Shown piece by piece: positions 1-8,625 of a stretch of 64,000 bases of DNA. Where the stretch lies: assembly GCA_963837445.1 (NCBI GenBank), contig CAWINK010000014.1:97944-161943 (forward strand), read 5' to 3'. How positions within the stretch are numbered: position 1 is the stretch's first letter; every line of letters starts with the position of its first letter. Under the pieces are notes generated by a model, which was given only the letters and a program-made list of their open reading frames with translations, was not told the origin of the DNA and ran no database searches. Position numbers and translations under genes: made by a program. This DNA is from JACVRW01 sp963837445 (lineage in GTDB: Bacteria; Actinomycetota; Thermoleophilia; Solirubrobacterales; Thermoleophilaceae).

Positions 1-1
1 G

Positions 2-253
2 GACTTCAACATCTCCGCGTCCGAGGAGCGCAGCGTTGCCGAGCTGGCCGAGCTCATCTGGGAGGCGTCCGGGCGCGATCCGGCGGACTTCGAGTTGAAG
101 CACCTGCCGAGCTTCGAGGTGGACGTGCAGCGCCGCTGGCCGTCCGTCGAGAAGGCGAAGCGGCTGCTCGGCTGGGAGGCGCGCATCGGGCTCGGCGAGG
201 GGATCGCCGACACGGTGAGCTGGCTTCGCGATCAGGAGCGGGTGGCCGGCTGA
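2..253 (+). CDS. NAD-dependent epimerase/dehydratase, C-terminal part (truncated by window start)
   Basis: The reading frame is open from the window edge to a TGA and encodes the last 83 residues of a short-chain-dehydrogenase-type sugar-nucleotide enzyme. The end has the usual tail of this family: a segment resembling 'FNISASEERSVAELA', then a conserved block with 'RRWPSVEKAKRLLGW' and a final helix. The family interconverts or dehydrates nucleotide sugars in the cytosol. The TGA overlaps the ATG of the downstream GDP-mannose dehydratase (TGATG), so the genes are translationally coupled and probably serve the same glycan. The substrate cannot be judged because the NAD-binding N-terminus lies outside the window. 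Confidence 0.8.
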   Translation, partial: DFNISASEERSVAELAELIWEASGRDPADFELKHLPSFEVDVQRRWPSVEKAKRLLGWEARIGLGEGIADTVSWLRDQERVAG

Positions 254-1242
254 TGGCTGCAAAGCGCGCACTGGTCACAGGCATCACGGGGCAGGACGGC
301 TCCTACCTCGCCGAGTTCCTGCTCGAGAAGGGCTACGAGGTGCACGGCATGGTCCGGCGCTCCTCGACCGAGACGTTCCAGCGGCTCGAGGGATTCCGCG
401 ACGACCTGACCCTGCACACCGGCGACCTCCTCGACCAGCGCTCGCTCGTCGACGTGATGCGCGAGTGCGAGCCGGAGGAGATCTACAACCTCGCCGCGAT
501 GTCGTTCGTGGCGGCCTCCTGGTCGCAGCCCGTGCTCACGGCCGAGTTCACCGCGGTCGGCGTCACGCGCATACTCGAGGCGATGCGCGAGGCCGCGCCC
601 GGCGCGCGCTTCTACCAGGCGTCCTCCTCCGAGATGTTCGGGAAGGTCCTCGAGGTCCCGCAGCGCGAGACCACGCCGTTCTACCCGCGCTCGCCGTACG
701 GGGTCGCCAAGTGCTACGGCCACTTCATCACCGTGAACTACCGCGAGAGCTACGACCTCTTCGCGGCCGCCGGGATCCTGTTCAACCACGAGTCCGAGCG
801 CCGCGGGCTCGAGTTCGTGACGCGCAAGGTCACGCACGCCGCGGCCGGCATCAAGCTCGGCCTCCAGGACGAGCTCTCGCTCGGCAACCTCGATGCCGAG
901 CGCGACTGGGGCTACGCACGGGACTACGTCGAGGCGATGTGGCTGATGCTCCAGGAGGACGAGCCCGACGACTACGTGATCGCCACCGGCGAGGTCCACA
1001 GCGTGCGCGAGCTCGTGGAGGTGGCCTTCGACCACGTCGGGCTGTCTCCGGATCAGTACGTCCGCATCGACGAGCGCTTCCTGCGTCCAGCGGAGGTCGA
1101 GCACCTGGTGGGCGATGCGACCAAGGCGAAGGAGAAGCTCGGCTGGGTCCCGCAGACGAGCTTCGAAGAGATGATCCGGCGGATGGTCGACTCCGATCTC
1201 GAGCTGCTCGGGAGCGGTGTGGCGCAAAAGCAAGCGGGTTAG
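253..1242 (+). CDS. gmd: GDP-mannose 4,6-dehydratase
   Basis: This 329-residue protein converts GDP-D-mannose to GDP-4-keto-6-deoxy-D-mannose, the first step to GDP-rhamnose, GDP-fucose and related deoxysugars. The NADP-binding motif TGITGQDGSYL lies at residues 8-18, the catalytic Ser/Glu region SSSEMFG at 124-130 and the Tyr-Lys pair YGVAK at 149-153. The segment FNHESERRG near residue 178 is a signature of Gmd rather than of UDP-sugar dehydratases. Length fits the family (about 320-370). The start overlaps the stop of the preceding epimerase and the stop lies 3 bases before the reductase that should use its product. The next gene supports the product assignment. Confidence 0.93.
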   Translation: MAAKRALVTGITGQDGSYLAEFLLEKGYEVHGMVRRSSTETFQRLEGFRDDLTLHTGDLLDQRSLVDVMRECEPEEIYNLAAMSFVAASWSQPVLTAEFTAVGVTRILEAMREAAPGARFYQASSSEMFGKVLEVPQRETTPFYPRSPYGVAKCYGHFITVNYRESYDLFAAAGILFNHESERRGLEFVTRKVTHAAAGIKLGLQDELSLGNLDAERDWGYARDYVEAMWLMLQEDEPDDYVIATGEVHSVRELVEVAFDHVGLSPDQYVRIDERFLRPAEVEHLVGDATKAKEKLGWVPQTSFEEMIRRMVDSDLELLGSGVAQKQAG

Positions 1243-1245
1243 GTC

Positions 1246-2133
1246 GTGGGCGCTGGCGCCGCCTTCGTGACCGGCGGGAGCGGTTTCGTCGGGCAGCACC
1301 TCGTGGCGGAGCTTGGCGACGGAGCGGTCGCGCCCGCGCGTGCGGAGCTCGACCTGCTCGACGGCGAGGCCGTGCGGCGCGCGCTGGCCGACGCGCGCCC
1401 GGACCGCGTCTTCCACCTGGCGGCGCACGCCTCGGTGGCGCTGTCCTGGGAGGACCCGGGCGCGGTGATGCGCGACAACGTGGCGATGACCGTGAACGTG
1501 CTGGAGGCGCTGCGCCAGGAGGCGCCGGACGCCGTGGCGGTGGTCATGAGCTCGGGTGAGATCTATGGGCCGCCTGAGCGTCTGCCGGTCGACGAGTCGG
1601 CGCCGCTCCGGCCGCAGAACCCCTACGCGGTCTCGAAGGCGGCCTGCGACCTGCTGGCGGGCCAGTACGCGGACGCGCACGGGTTGCGTGTGATCCGGAT
1701 GCGCGCTTTCAACCAGGCCGGCCCGGGGCAGTCGGACGACTACGTGGTCGGCACGATCACGCGGCAGGTGGCGGAGGCCGAGGCGAGCGGCGGCGGCGGC
1801 GTGGTGCGCACCGGGAACCCGGAGCTCGCGCGCGACTTCACGGACGTGCGGGACACCGTGCGGGCCTACGTGGCCGCGACGGGCCTGGACGCGCGCGCCT
1901 ACAACGTGTGCAGCGGCCGGTCCACGACCGTCGGAGAGATCGTGGAGCACGCGCGACGCGCGGCTCGAGTCGAGCTTCGCCACGAGGTCGATCCCACGCG
2001 CGTCCGGGCGCACGACGTGCCCGAGGTGCGCGGCTCCGCGCAGGCACTCGCCGAGGCGAGTGGCTGGTCCCCGGCGATCCCGCTGGAGCAGACCGTGGCC
2101 GACGCGCTCGACTACTGGCGAGCGCGGCTGTAG
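1246..2133 (+). CDS. rmd: GDP-4-keto-6-deoxy-D-mannose reductase (RMD-like)
   Basis: A 295-residue extended SDR enzyme. It has TGGSGFVG at residues 9-16, SSGEIYG at 102-108 and YAVSK at 127-131, with the RMD-typical FNQAGPGQ segment near residue 160. RMD enzymes reduce the 4-keto group of the Gmd product to give GDP-D-rhamnose; a 6-deoxy-talose reductase is a close alternative that sequence alone does not exclude. The GTG start follows the gmd stop by 3 bases, so the two are probably one transcript. The 3' end overlaps the converging glycosyltransferase by 22 bases. Confidence 0.85.
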   Translation: MGAGAAFVTGGSGFVGQHLVAELGDGAVAPARAELDLLDGEAVRRALADARPDRVFHLAAHASVALSWEDPGAVMRDNVAMTVNVLEALRQEAPDAVAVVMSSGEIYGPPERLPVDESAPLRPQNPYAVSKAACDLLAGQYADAHGLRVIRMRAFNQAGPGQSDDYVVGTITRQVAEAEASGGGGVVRTGNPELARDFTDVRDTVRAYVAATGLDARAYNVCSGRSTTVGEIVEHARRAARVELRHEVDPTRVRAHDVPEVRGSAQALAEASGWSPAIPLEQTVADALDYWRARL

Positions 2134-3248
2134 AGCTCCAGGAGGCGGCTCACGTAACGCTCCTCGCCGTGGCCGGCGCGGGCCCGCGCGATCAGCTCGT
2201 GGCCCTGCGCCCGGCGCAGCTCCGGGCTCTCCCAGAGAGCGCTCATGCGGTCGGCGAGCGCGGCGGCGTCGCCCGGCGGCACGCAGCGCTCGGCTCCGAG
2301 CAGCTCGGGGAGGCCTCCCAGCGAGGACGCGATCACCGGCACGCCGGCGGCCATCGCCTCGAGCGCCGAATAGGGGGCGAACTCGTGGTAGCGCGACGGC
2401 ATCAGCACCATCGCCGCACCGGCGAGCTCGCGCGCGAGGCTCGCGCGCTCGAGGCGGCCCGTGAACTCCACCGGCCCTCCGCGGAGGTCCGCGAGCACGG
2501 CGAGCTCCGCGGCCGCCGGTCCCTCTCCCGCCACGCGCAAAGGGATGCCTGAGGACGCCGCGGCCTCGATGGCGGAGTCGATGCCCTTCTCGGGCGAGAG
2601 CCGCGATGCCACGAGCGCGTAGCTCCCCTCAGCCGCCCTGCTCTCGTCGGCGAACGCCTCGGCCGGCAGGTAGTGCGGCAGCACGTCGAGCCGGTCCGCC
2701 GGCACGCCGAGCAGCGCGGACTGGCCGGCGGCGTAGCTGCTCGGCACCACGAAGCGGTCGACCGCCTCGAAGACGGCCGGCTGGTGCCGGGCGAGCGCCG
2801 CCGCGTACACGGCGGCCTCGGGAAGGGACCCGCGGCAGTTCAGGGCAAGCCCGGGCAGCGTGTTGCGATGGTGGCAGCGAAAGCACGGGCCGCCGTCGCG
2901 GGCGGCCACGCCGATCGCGCAGAAGAGACGCAGGTTGTGGAGGTGCATCAGCACGGACGCCCCAGCCGAGCGGGCCGCCTCGAGGCCGCGCGGCCCCGGC
3001 AGCGGCAACATGTTGTGCACGTGCACCACGTCGGCACGAAGCTCTCGGGTGGCGGCCTCCACGTCCTCCTCGTCACGGCCTCCGCGCAGGAGCGCGAGAG
3101 CCGCCTGTGCACGCGAGAGGTCCGACGAACGGCGCTCGAGCAGCGCGTGCGCCACACCCGCGCGTCGCAGTGCCTCGAGCTGCAGCTCGACCGAGCGCTC
3201 CTCGCCCCCCTGGATCCGATAGCGGTTGTGGACGACGAGGACGCGCAT
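2112..3248 (-). CDS. Glycosyltransferase family 4
   Basis: A 378-residue GT-B-fold glycosyltransferase. The N-terminus begins with MRVLVVHNRYRIQGGEE, the usual first strand plus Gly-rich loop of GT4 enzymes. The C-terminal donor-binding half contains VASRLSPEKGID (about residue 215) and an EX7E-type block, SRYHEFAPYSALEAMAAG, near residue 285. Such enzymes add a sugar from a nucleotide donor to a lipid- or glycan-linked acceptor at the cytoplasmic face of the membrane. It is transcribed against the gmd-rmd pair and is divergent from the next GT2 gene. Donor and acceptor are unknown; GDP-deoxysugar use is a guess from location. Confidence 0.88.
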   Translation of the reverse strand: MRVLVVHNRYRIQGGEERSVELQLEALRRAGVAHALLERRSSDLSRAQAALALLRGGRDEEDVEAATRELRADVVHVHNMLPLPGPRGLEAARSAGASVLMHLHNLRLFCAIGVAARDGGPCFRCHHRNTLPGLALNCRGSLPEAAVYAAALARHQPAVFEAVDRFVVPSSYAAGQSALLGVPADRLDVLPHYLPAEAFADESRAAEGSYALVASRLSPEKGIDSAIEAAASSGIPLRVAGEGPAAAELAVLADLRGGPVEFTGRLERASLARELAGAAMVLMPSRYHEFAPYSALEAMAAGVPVIASSLGGLPELLGAERCVPPGDAAALADRMSALWESPELRRAQGHELIARARAGHGEERYVSRLLELYSRARQ

Positions 3249-3258
3249 GCGACGGGGC

Positions 3259-3264
3259 TACGCT
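3259..3264 (+). promoter_or_regulatory. Putative -10 box TACGCT before the GT2 gene
   Basis: TACGCT ends 9 bases before the ATG at 3274 and no Shine-Dalgarno sequence follows it. It fits the leaderless-promoter pattern seen at many genes in this window. Confidence 0.35.
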
Positions 3265-3273
3265 ATCCAGCCG

Positions 3274-4119
3274 ATGGACTCGCCGGTCGTGACGATCGTG
3301 ATCCCTACGCGCGGTCGCGCGGCGTATCTCGAGGTCACCCTCGACTCGCTTCGCCGCCAGCGTACGCGGACCGCTTATGAGCTCCTCGTCGTGGACGACG
3401 GTGCCACCGACGCGACCCCGCAGGTCGCCGAGCGTCTGGGCGTGCGGCTGATTCGCCACGGCGAGCGACGCAGCCTGAACGCGGCGCGCAACACCGGACT
3501 GCGCGAGGCGGCCGCGCCGCTGGTGGCATTCGTGGACGACGACGTCCTCGTGCCGGAGGGCTGGCTCGACGCGCTCGTCGAGGGCGCCGAGCGACACCCC
3601 GATGCCGAGGCGTTCGGCGGGCCGATCCGCGCCCGCTTCGAGGGCCACGCCCCGCGCGGCTGCGGGCGTGAGGATCCGCCGATCACGACGCTCGACCTGG
3701 GGCCGCAGGACGTGGAGGCCGAGATGGTGTGGGGCGCGAACTTCGCGGTGCGTCGTTCTGCGCTGGAGCGCGTGGGCGAGTTCGACGAGAGCCTCGATCG
3801 CTCCCATGGCGACGAGGAGGATTGGCTCCTGCGCCTGCGCGCCGCCGGTGGCCGGATCGTCTATCTCGCCGACGCTGGGCTGGAGCACCGGCGCAGCGCA
3901 GGCGACTCGGGCCTCGGCTCGCTGGCGCGCGCCGCCTACCACCGCGGGCGCGGCGCCCGGTCAAGCGACCTGCGCCGCGGACGGGCGCCGCGGCTGGCCC
4001 GCGAGCTGCGCGTGCTGGCCGGCTGCGGCTGGCACACCGTCCGCCGCGCCTGCCCGCAGGGCGTGATCATGGGTGCGCACTCGGCTGGCCGCGTGATGGA
4101 GGCGCTGCGCCCGAGATGA
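3274..4119 (+). CDS. Glycosyltransferase family 2
   Basis: A GT-A-fold glycosyltransferase of 281 residues. The opening VTIVIPTRGRAAYLEVTL, then LLVVDDGATD and FVDDDVLVPEGW (the metal-binding DXD region near residue 87) identify the family. The later DEEDWLLRLRAAG matches the acceptor-side ED motif. I chose the ATG at 3274 rather than upstream starts, because the domain begins six residues later and a -10-like hexamer precedes it. The stop overlaps the start of the next gene (ATGA), so translation is probably coupled. It probably builds the same surface glycan as its neighbours; donor unknown. Confidence 0.88.
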   Translation: MDSPVVTIVIPTRGRAAYLEVTLDSLRRQRTRTAYELLVVDDGATDATPQVAERLGVRLIRHGERRSLNAARNTGLREAAAPLVAFVDDDVLVPEGWLDALVEGAERHPDAEAFGGPIRARFEGHAPRGCGREDPPITTLDLGPQDVEAEMVWGANFAVRRSALERVGEFDESLDRSHGDEEDWLLRLRAAGGRIVYLADAGLEHRRSAGDSGLGSLARAAYHRGRGARSSDLRRGRAPRLARELRVLAGCGWHTVRRACPQGVIMGAHSAGRVMEALRPR

Positions 4120-5000
4120 ACTCCACGCGCCCGGATCCGGACACCTTCCTCTCCGGCGACGCCGGCGATGTGACCGACCCCTGGCGCCGCACCAGGCGCC
4201 GCCTCGGTGAGCTCGCGTACGGGGCGCTCGACACGCTCTCGGGCACTCGGCGCCGCGCGGCCCGCCTCGCGCGCACCGCTTCGCCGCCGCGCGAGGTGCT
4301 CGTGATGGGCGTGTACCGGCCGGGCTCGCTGCTCGCCGAGGCGCTGCCTGCGCTGCGCTCCGAGCGCCACCGCGTCCGCATCGCGCTCGGCTCGACCGGT
4401 CCGGCGGACGAGCCGCTGCGCGAGCACACCGTGGCCGAGGATCTCGGCGGCGGGAAGTTCGAGAACCTCAACCGGGTGCTCGAGGCGGCGGGGCTGGCGG
4501 GCGCGGGCGCAGCCGCGCCCGACTGGACCATCGCCATCGACGACGACGTGCGGCTGCCACACGCGTTCCTCGACCGCTTCCTCGGCGTGTGCGAGGCCTT
4601 CGGGCTCGAGCTCGCTCAGCCCGCGCAGACGCTGCGCAGCCACTCGGCGTGGAAGGTCACCCGGCGGCGGCCGGCCATCCTCATGCGTGAGACCCGCTTC
4701 GTGGAGATCGGCCCGGTGACCGCGTTCAGCCGCGTGGCCGCCTCCGAGCTGCTGCCGTTCCCGGAGCTCCGCTACGGCTGGGGCCTCGACCTCCACTGGG
4801 CCGCGGTGGCCGCATCGCGCGGCTGGCGGCTCGGCGTGGTGGATGCGCTGCCCGTGCGCCACGAGCTGGGGGTGGTGGCCGCCGCCTACGCGCGCGAGGA
4901 CGCCGTGGACGAGGCGGCCCGCTTCCTTGCCGAGCGCCCCTACCTGCCGAGCGAACGTGCCGGTGACGTCGTGGCCGTGCACCGCCGGCTGAGGTCCTGA
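4116..5000 (+). CDS. DUF707-like GT-A-fold protein, putative glycosyltransferase
   Basis: A 294-residue protein with an AEDLGGGKFENLNRVL segment, an acidic IDDDVRLP triad (about residue 143), a block around LAQPAQT, and a FVEIGPVTAFSR...RYGWGLDLHW region. That order of motifs resembles the DUF707 family, whose Asp triad looks like the metal-binding site of GT-A glycosyltransferases. The catalytic role has not been established for that family as far as I know, so the activity is inferred from fold and from its place between three glycosyltransferase genes. The start overlaps the upstream stop and the stop is one base before the next ATG, which makes an operon very likely. Confidence 0.65.
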   Translation: MNSTRPDPDTFLSGDAGDVTDPWRRTRRRLGELAYGALDTLSGTRRRAARLARTASPPREVLVMGVYRPGSLLAEALPALRSERHRVRIALGSTGPADEPLREHTVAEDLGGGKFENLNRVLEAAGLAGAGAAAPDWTIAIDDDVRLPHAFLDRFLGVCEAFGLELAQPAQTLRSHSAWKVTRRRPAILMRETRFVEIGPVTAFSRVAASELLPFPELRYGWGLDLHWAAVAASRGWRLGVVDALPVRHELGVVAAAYAREDAVDEAARFLAERPYLPSERAGDVVAVHRRLRS

Positions 5001-5001
5001 C

Positions 5002-6093
5002 ATGCGGCTGCTGTTCGTCTGCCCTGACATGCGCACGGGTGGCGCCGAGCGCCACTGGGCCACGCTGATCCCCGAGCTTCACGACCGCGGCACCGCCGTG
5101 AAGCTGGTGGCGCTGGCCGACACCGGACCGTTCTTCGAGGACGTGGAGGCGCGCGGGGTCCCCACGGAGTGCCTCGGCCTCAACCGGCACACGAACCCAC
5201 GCGCGCTGCGGCTCGCGCTGTCCGTGGGTGCGGCGTTCGAGCCGGACGCGGTGGTCACACGCGGCGTGAGCGGACAGCTCGTGGGCGAGGCGATCGCGCG
5301 GCGCTCGCATGCCGTGCATGTGATGAACGAGCACACCCCGCTCATGCCCGACGGCCGGCTCGTGCCTCCGCGGCCCCACCAGCGCGCGCTCACACGGCTG
5401 GTTGCACGAAGGGTGGACGGCGTGGTGGCGGTGACCCAGCGGCAGCGCCCGCCGCTCGTGAAGCTCGGCTACCCGCGGGAGCGGATCGACGTGGTGCCGA
5501 ACGGGGTGTTCGAGCGCGATGTGCAGGCGGTGGAGGGGTCGTCCGAGCTCGCGAACGGATTCTCGGTGCTGTGCGTGTCGGGCCTGCGGCTCGAGAAGCG
5601 CGTGGACCTGTTCATCGAGGCTGTGGCCGCGGCGCGCCGCGACAACGAGGAGATCCACGGCTACGTGGCCGGCGAAGGATCGGAGCGCGAGCGGCTCGAG
5701 CGGCTCGCGGAGGGCAGCGGGGTCACGCTGCTCGGCGTGCGCCGTGACGTGCTCGCGCTGATCCGTGGCGCGGACGCCCTCTGCCTGCCGAGCGAGGCGG
5801 AGGCGCTCCCGATGAGCATCCTGGAGGCGATGGCGCTCGAACGCCCCGTGGTGGCAACAGACGTCGGCGGCACGGCCGAGCAGGTGGTGGACGGCGAGAC
5901 CGGCCACCTCGTGCCCGCCGGCGACCCGGAGCCGATCCGGCGGGCGCTGCTCGGGCTGGCCGCGGACCCCAAGCGGGCGCGCGCGATGGGCGCGGCCGGA
6001 CGCCAGCGCCAGCTCGAGCGCTTCAGCGGCGAGGCGATGGTCGATGGCTACGCGCGCGTCTTCGAGCGGGCGGTGGCTCGTGGCCAGGCCTGA
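5002..6093 (+). CDS. Glycosyltransferase family 4
   Basis: A 363-residue GT-B glycosyltransferase. The N-terminus has VCPDMRTGGAERHW, the usual acceptor-side Gly-rich loop with the 'GGAE' motif. The C-terminal half has VSGLRLEKRVDLFIEA, then CLPSEAEALPMSILEAMALE (the EX7E donor-phosphate motif) and ATDVGGTAEQV. Likely role: transfer of a sugar during assembly of the surface polysaccharide at the inner face of the membrane. It lies one base after the DUF707-like gene and its end overlaps the next gene by 14 bases, so it sits inside an operon. Confidence 0.9.
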   Translation: MRLLFVCPDMRTGGAERHWATLIPELHDRGTAVKLVALADTGPFFEDVEARGVPTECLGLNRHTNPRALRLALSVGAAFEPDAVVTRGVSGQLVGEAIARRSHAVHVMNEHTPLMPDGRLVPPRPHQRALTRLVARRVDGVVAVTQRQRPPLVKLGYPRERIDVVPNGVFERDVQAVEGSSELANGFSVLCVSGLRLEKRVDLFIEAVAAARRDNEEIHGYVAGEGSERERLERLAEGSGVTLLGVRRDVLALIRGADALCLPSEAEALPMSILEAMALERPVVATDVGGTAEQVVDGETGHLVPAGDPEPIRRALLGLAADPKRARAMGAAGRQRQLERFSGEAMVDGYARVFERAVARGQA

Positions 6094-7138
6094 CGTCCTC
6101 TTGGTGTCGCTCGGCACCACGCTCGGCTGGCGGGTGGCGGACGAGATGCTGCTCGAGCAAGTGAGGCGCGCGGGCGCATCCACCGCCGTCGTGTCCGTCG
6201 GCCGCGGCGCCGCGGACCGCCTGCGGCGCGGCTATCCGCTCAACGATCTGGTCGAGATGCATGCGGCGAGGCGCACCGTGAGGACCGCGGTCGAGCGTCA
6301 CGAGCCGCGGGCGCTGATCGTCTCCTCCACCACCGCGGCGATGCTCCTCCCCGCCCTGCCGGTTCCCTACGCGGTCCGCTTCGACTCGCCGGCAAGGCTC
6401 AACCGGCCGGGCGTGCGCAACGCCGTGCTGCACGCGCTCGAGCGGCGTGGCTTGGGCCGGGCGCGAATCACGATCCCGTTCAGCGTGGCCGGAGCGGAGG
6501 CACTTCCGGACGGGGCTGCGCGGGCGATCGTGGTGTCGCCACCGATCGATCCCTCGGCATCCCACGACAGCATCGAGCGCGCCCGGCGCGAACACGTGGC
6601 CGTGGCCTACGTGCCCGATCCGAAGGCGAAGGGCCTGGACGTGCTGGTGGCCGGCTGGGCCGCCGCCGCGGTGGCCGGCGCGCGCCTCGAGGTCTACGGG
6701 CTCGAACCGGAGCGGGCGCGCGCACACCTGCGGCGTAGCGACGTTCCCGAGCCGCCGACCCTCGACCTGCTCGGCACAGTGCCGGCGGACGTGTTCCGCG
6801 CCCGGCTGCGCCACGCGCGGGCCTACGTGGCGGCTGCCCGCTGGGAGGACTGGGGCCAGGCCCCGCTCGAGGCGCTCGCGGACGGCGCGCTGCTCGCAAC
6901 CGTTCCCTCCGGCGGCCCCTACGAGGGCCTGCGCCTGGCGCGCCGGCTGGACGCGTCACTGGTGGCCGACGAGATCGACCCGACCGCGCTCGCTCCCGCG
7001 ATCCGCGCGGCCTTCGAGCTGCCGGACGAACGAGCGAGCGCCTACCGCGACCAAGCCGCCGAGCTGGTGCGCCCGTACCGCTCGGAGGCGGTGCAGGAGA
7101 CCGTGACCCGCGAGCTGATCCCCGCCCTGCTCGGCTAA
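6080..7138 (+). CDS. Glycosyltransferase-like protein (GT-B, family uncertain)
   Basis: About 352 residues. The first strand (DVLLVSLGTTLGWRVADEML) and a late donor-like block (AAARWEDWGQAPLEALADG, followed by VPSGGPYEG) fit a divergent GT-B glycosyltransferase. I chose the GTG at 6080, which overlaps the upstream gene by 14 bases, because the domain starts five residues later; an ATG at 6044 in frame would add residues unlike the family. The enzyme has an EX7E-like spacing with Trp-Glu-Asp before it, but donor and acceptor are unknown. It is the last gene of the plus-strand glycosyltransferase series. Its last 180 bases are overlapped by the extended minus-strand glycosyltransferase frame. 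Confidence 0.7.
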   Translation: MARPDVLLVSLGTTLGWRVADEMLLEQVRRAGASTAVVSVGRGAADRLRRGYPLNDLVEMHAARRTVRTAVERHEPRALIVSSTTAAMLLPALPVPYAVRFDSPARLNRPGVRNAVLHALERRGLGRARITIPFSVAGAEALPDGAARAIVVSPPIDPSASHDSIERARREHVAVAYVPDPKAKGLDVLVAGWAAAAVAGARLEVYGLEPERARAHLRRSDVPEPPTLDLLGTVPADVFRARLRHARAYVAAARWEDWGQAPLEALADGALLATVPSGGPYEGLRLARRLDASLVADEIDPTALAPAIRAAFELPDERASAYRDQAAELVRPYRSEAVQETVTRELIPALLG

Positions 7139-8416
7139 CCGCCCTGCCAAAGGGGTCTGACCCTTTTCTGAGGGTGGTTGAGGGTTAGACCCCTTTGTGT
7201 AGCGAAGGGGAGCTAAGGGGTCTGACCCTTTTGAGGGTGGTTGAGGGTTCGAGTTGAGGGGTCTGACCCTTTTGTGAGGGTGGTTGAGGGTTCGCTGGAT
7301 CGCTCGCTCCCACGCCTCGGCGTCCGCTTCCGGGGGATGGCGGGCGGTGATCGCCCGGCTGCCCGCTGCCAGGCGCTCGCGTAGCTCGGGCTCGCGCACC
7401 AGGCGTCGGAGCGCGTCCACTATCTGGGAGCGGCTGGCGGGATCGATGACGATCGCGTTCTCGCCGTCCACCGCCACGTCGCCCACCGCGCCCGCGCGCC
7501 GCGATGCGATCAGCGGCAGGCCGGCTGCCGCGCCCTCGCGCAGGGTCACGCCGAACGGCTCGTAGCTGCTCACGAGAGCGAGCACGTCGCCCCTCGCGTA
7601 CAGCTCGCCGAGCTCCCCTGGCGCGACCGGGCCGGGAAGCTCCACGGGCACTCCCAGCCGCCACGCGAGCGCGCGCAGCTCGGGCTCGAGCGGGCCGGTT
7701 CCGCAGATCTCGAGCACGGCCTCGTCCTGGGCGAAGCCTGCCTCCGCGAACGCCTCGATCAGGACGTCCAGGTTCTTGTCCGCCACGAGCCGACCTACGG
7801 CAATGACGCGCACCGGCCCGCCAGGCGGGCGCGCGCGCCGCGCGGCCGCCGGATCGCCGAGGGCGTCGAGGTCCGCGCTCTGCAGCGCCACCTCCACGAG
7901 CGACGGCGAAACCCCCAGCCCCCGCAGCCGCTCCACCCCCTGTGAGCCGGCCACGATGAACCCGTCCGCGCGGGGAGCCAGCAGCCGATGGACCCGGCGC
8001 TGAAGGGGCGACAGCGCCGGATCGCTCCACGGCGTGAGCTCGCTGAACACGAGCAGGGGCACGCGGTGGCGGCGCGCCCAGGCGAGCGCGCGCATGGTCG
8101 CCGGGCCGTACTCCCAGCTCACGACGCAGTCGGGTCGCGCCGCGGTGAGCGCTCGCCCGACACCGCGGGCCAACATGAGCGGCGTTCGCCCCGCGCGCCG
8201 GCGCTGCCACGCGGACAGCACCTGGCTCGAGTATTCGTGCGACTCCGGGAACCAGTTGGGGGGCTGGTCCCAGCCGGGCTGGCTCGCGGACAGGTAGATC
8301 ACGTGCGGATCCACACGACCACGCTCCGCGAGGCTGCGAAACAGGGGCTCCCGGTAGGGAACCGGGACCGGCGGCAGGATCGCTACGCGCGGTGGCACGC
8401 CGCAACTTTCCCTCAC
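6956..8416 (-). CDS. Glycosyltransferase family 4 with a repeat-encoded, read-through C-terminus
   Basis: The family part is about residues 10-375: ILPPVPVPYREPLFRSL at the start, VIAVGRLVADKNLDVLIEAF for the donor domain, and VSSYEPFGVTLREGAAAG as the EX7E block. After AWERAIQRTLN the frame continues through three DNA repeats (7151-7292), which encode a low-complexity stretch rich in Pro, Lys and Ser, then runs antisense through the end of the converging gene to a stop at 6956. The last ~110 residues therefore look acquired when the repeats removed the native stop. A GTG at 8398 with GAGGGA upstream is an alternative start. The domain is intact, so activity is plausible; substrate unknown. 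Confidence 0.8.
   Translation of the reverse strand: MRESCGVPPRVAILPPVPVPYREPLFRSLAERGRVDPHVIYLSASQPGWDQPPNWFPESHEYSSQVLSAWQRRRAGRTPLMLARGVGRALTAARPDCVVSWEYGPATMRALAWARRHRVPLLVFSELTPWSDPALSPLQRRVHRLLAPRADGFIVAGSQGVERLRGLGVSPSLVEVALQSADLDALGDPAAARRARPPGGPVRVIAVGRLVADKNLDVLIEAFAEAGFAQDEAVLEICGTGPLEPELRALAWRLGVPVELPGPVAPGELGELYARGDVLALVSSYEPFGVTLREGAAAGLPLIASRRAGAVGDVAVDGENAIVIDPASRSQIVDALRRLVREPELRERLAAGSRAITARHPPEADAEAWERAIQRTLNHPHKRVRPLNSNPQPPSKGSDPLAPLRYTKGSNPQPPSEKGQTPLAGRLAEQGGDQLAGHGLLHRLRAVRAHQLGGLVAVGARSFVRQLEGRADRGSERGRVDLVGHQ
7151..7186. repeat. Repeat copy 1 of AGGGGTCTGACCC element
   Basis: The 36-base core starts AGGGGTCTGACCCTTTT and ends AGGGTGGTTGAGGGTT. The start is a palindrome (GGGTC-T-GACCC with AAA/TTT arms). 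A second, inverted half (GGGTTAGACCCCTTT, 7182-7196) pairs with 7149-7163, so this copy can form a long hairpin. Confidence 0.85.
7216..7249. repeat. Repeat copy 2 of AGGGGTCTGACCC element
   Basis: A 34-base copy, the same as copy 1 except that it lacks the three bases between the CCCTTTT run and the GAGGGTGG segment. It lies 29 bases after copy 1. Confidence 0.85.
7257..7292. repeat. Repeat copy 3 of AGGGGTCTGACCC element
   Basis: A 36-base copy, 7 bases after copy 2, with GTG where copy 1 has CTG. It directly joins the conserved end of the minus-strand glycosyltransferase coding sequence. Confidence 0.85.
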
Positions 8417-8625
8417 GGGGCGGGTCGAAAGCGTTTAGGCATGCACAGACCCGGGAGAGAATCCGGTTGTGGAGCCTCGCGGTGGGGGAATCGGGGCCAG
8501 TTGCTAGCGTTCGCGCAGCGCTCAGCCCGTAGCCGGTCCGGCTGCGCTTGGCAGTGTTTCCATGCCCCGTCGCCCGACCGGTCGCCACGCATCCGGAAGA
8601 GAGCCCCAGGAGGGCCATCCAGACG

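Noticed and set aside
232..2013. 593-residue minus-strand reading frame opposite gmd/rmd
   Set aside because: It is Arg/His-rich with no domain and is the complement of two clear enzymes, as expected in GC-rich DNA.
7140..7300. Possible CRISPR array
   Set aside because: Only three palindromic copies with spacers of 29 and 7 bases and no cas genes; a REP-like dispersed repeat fits better.
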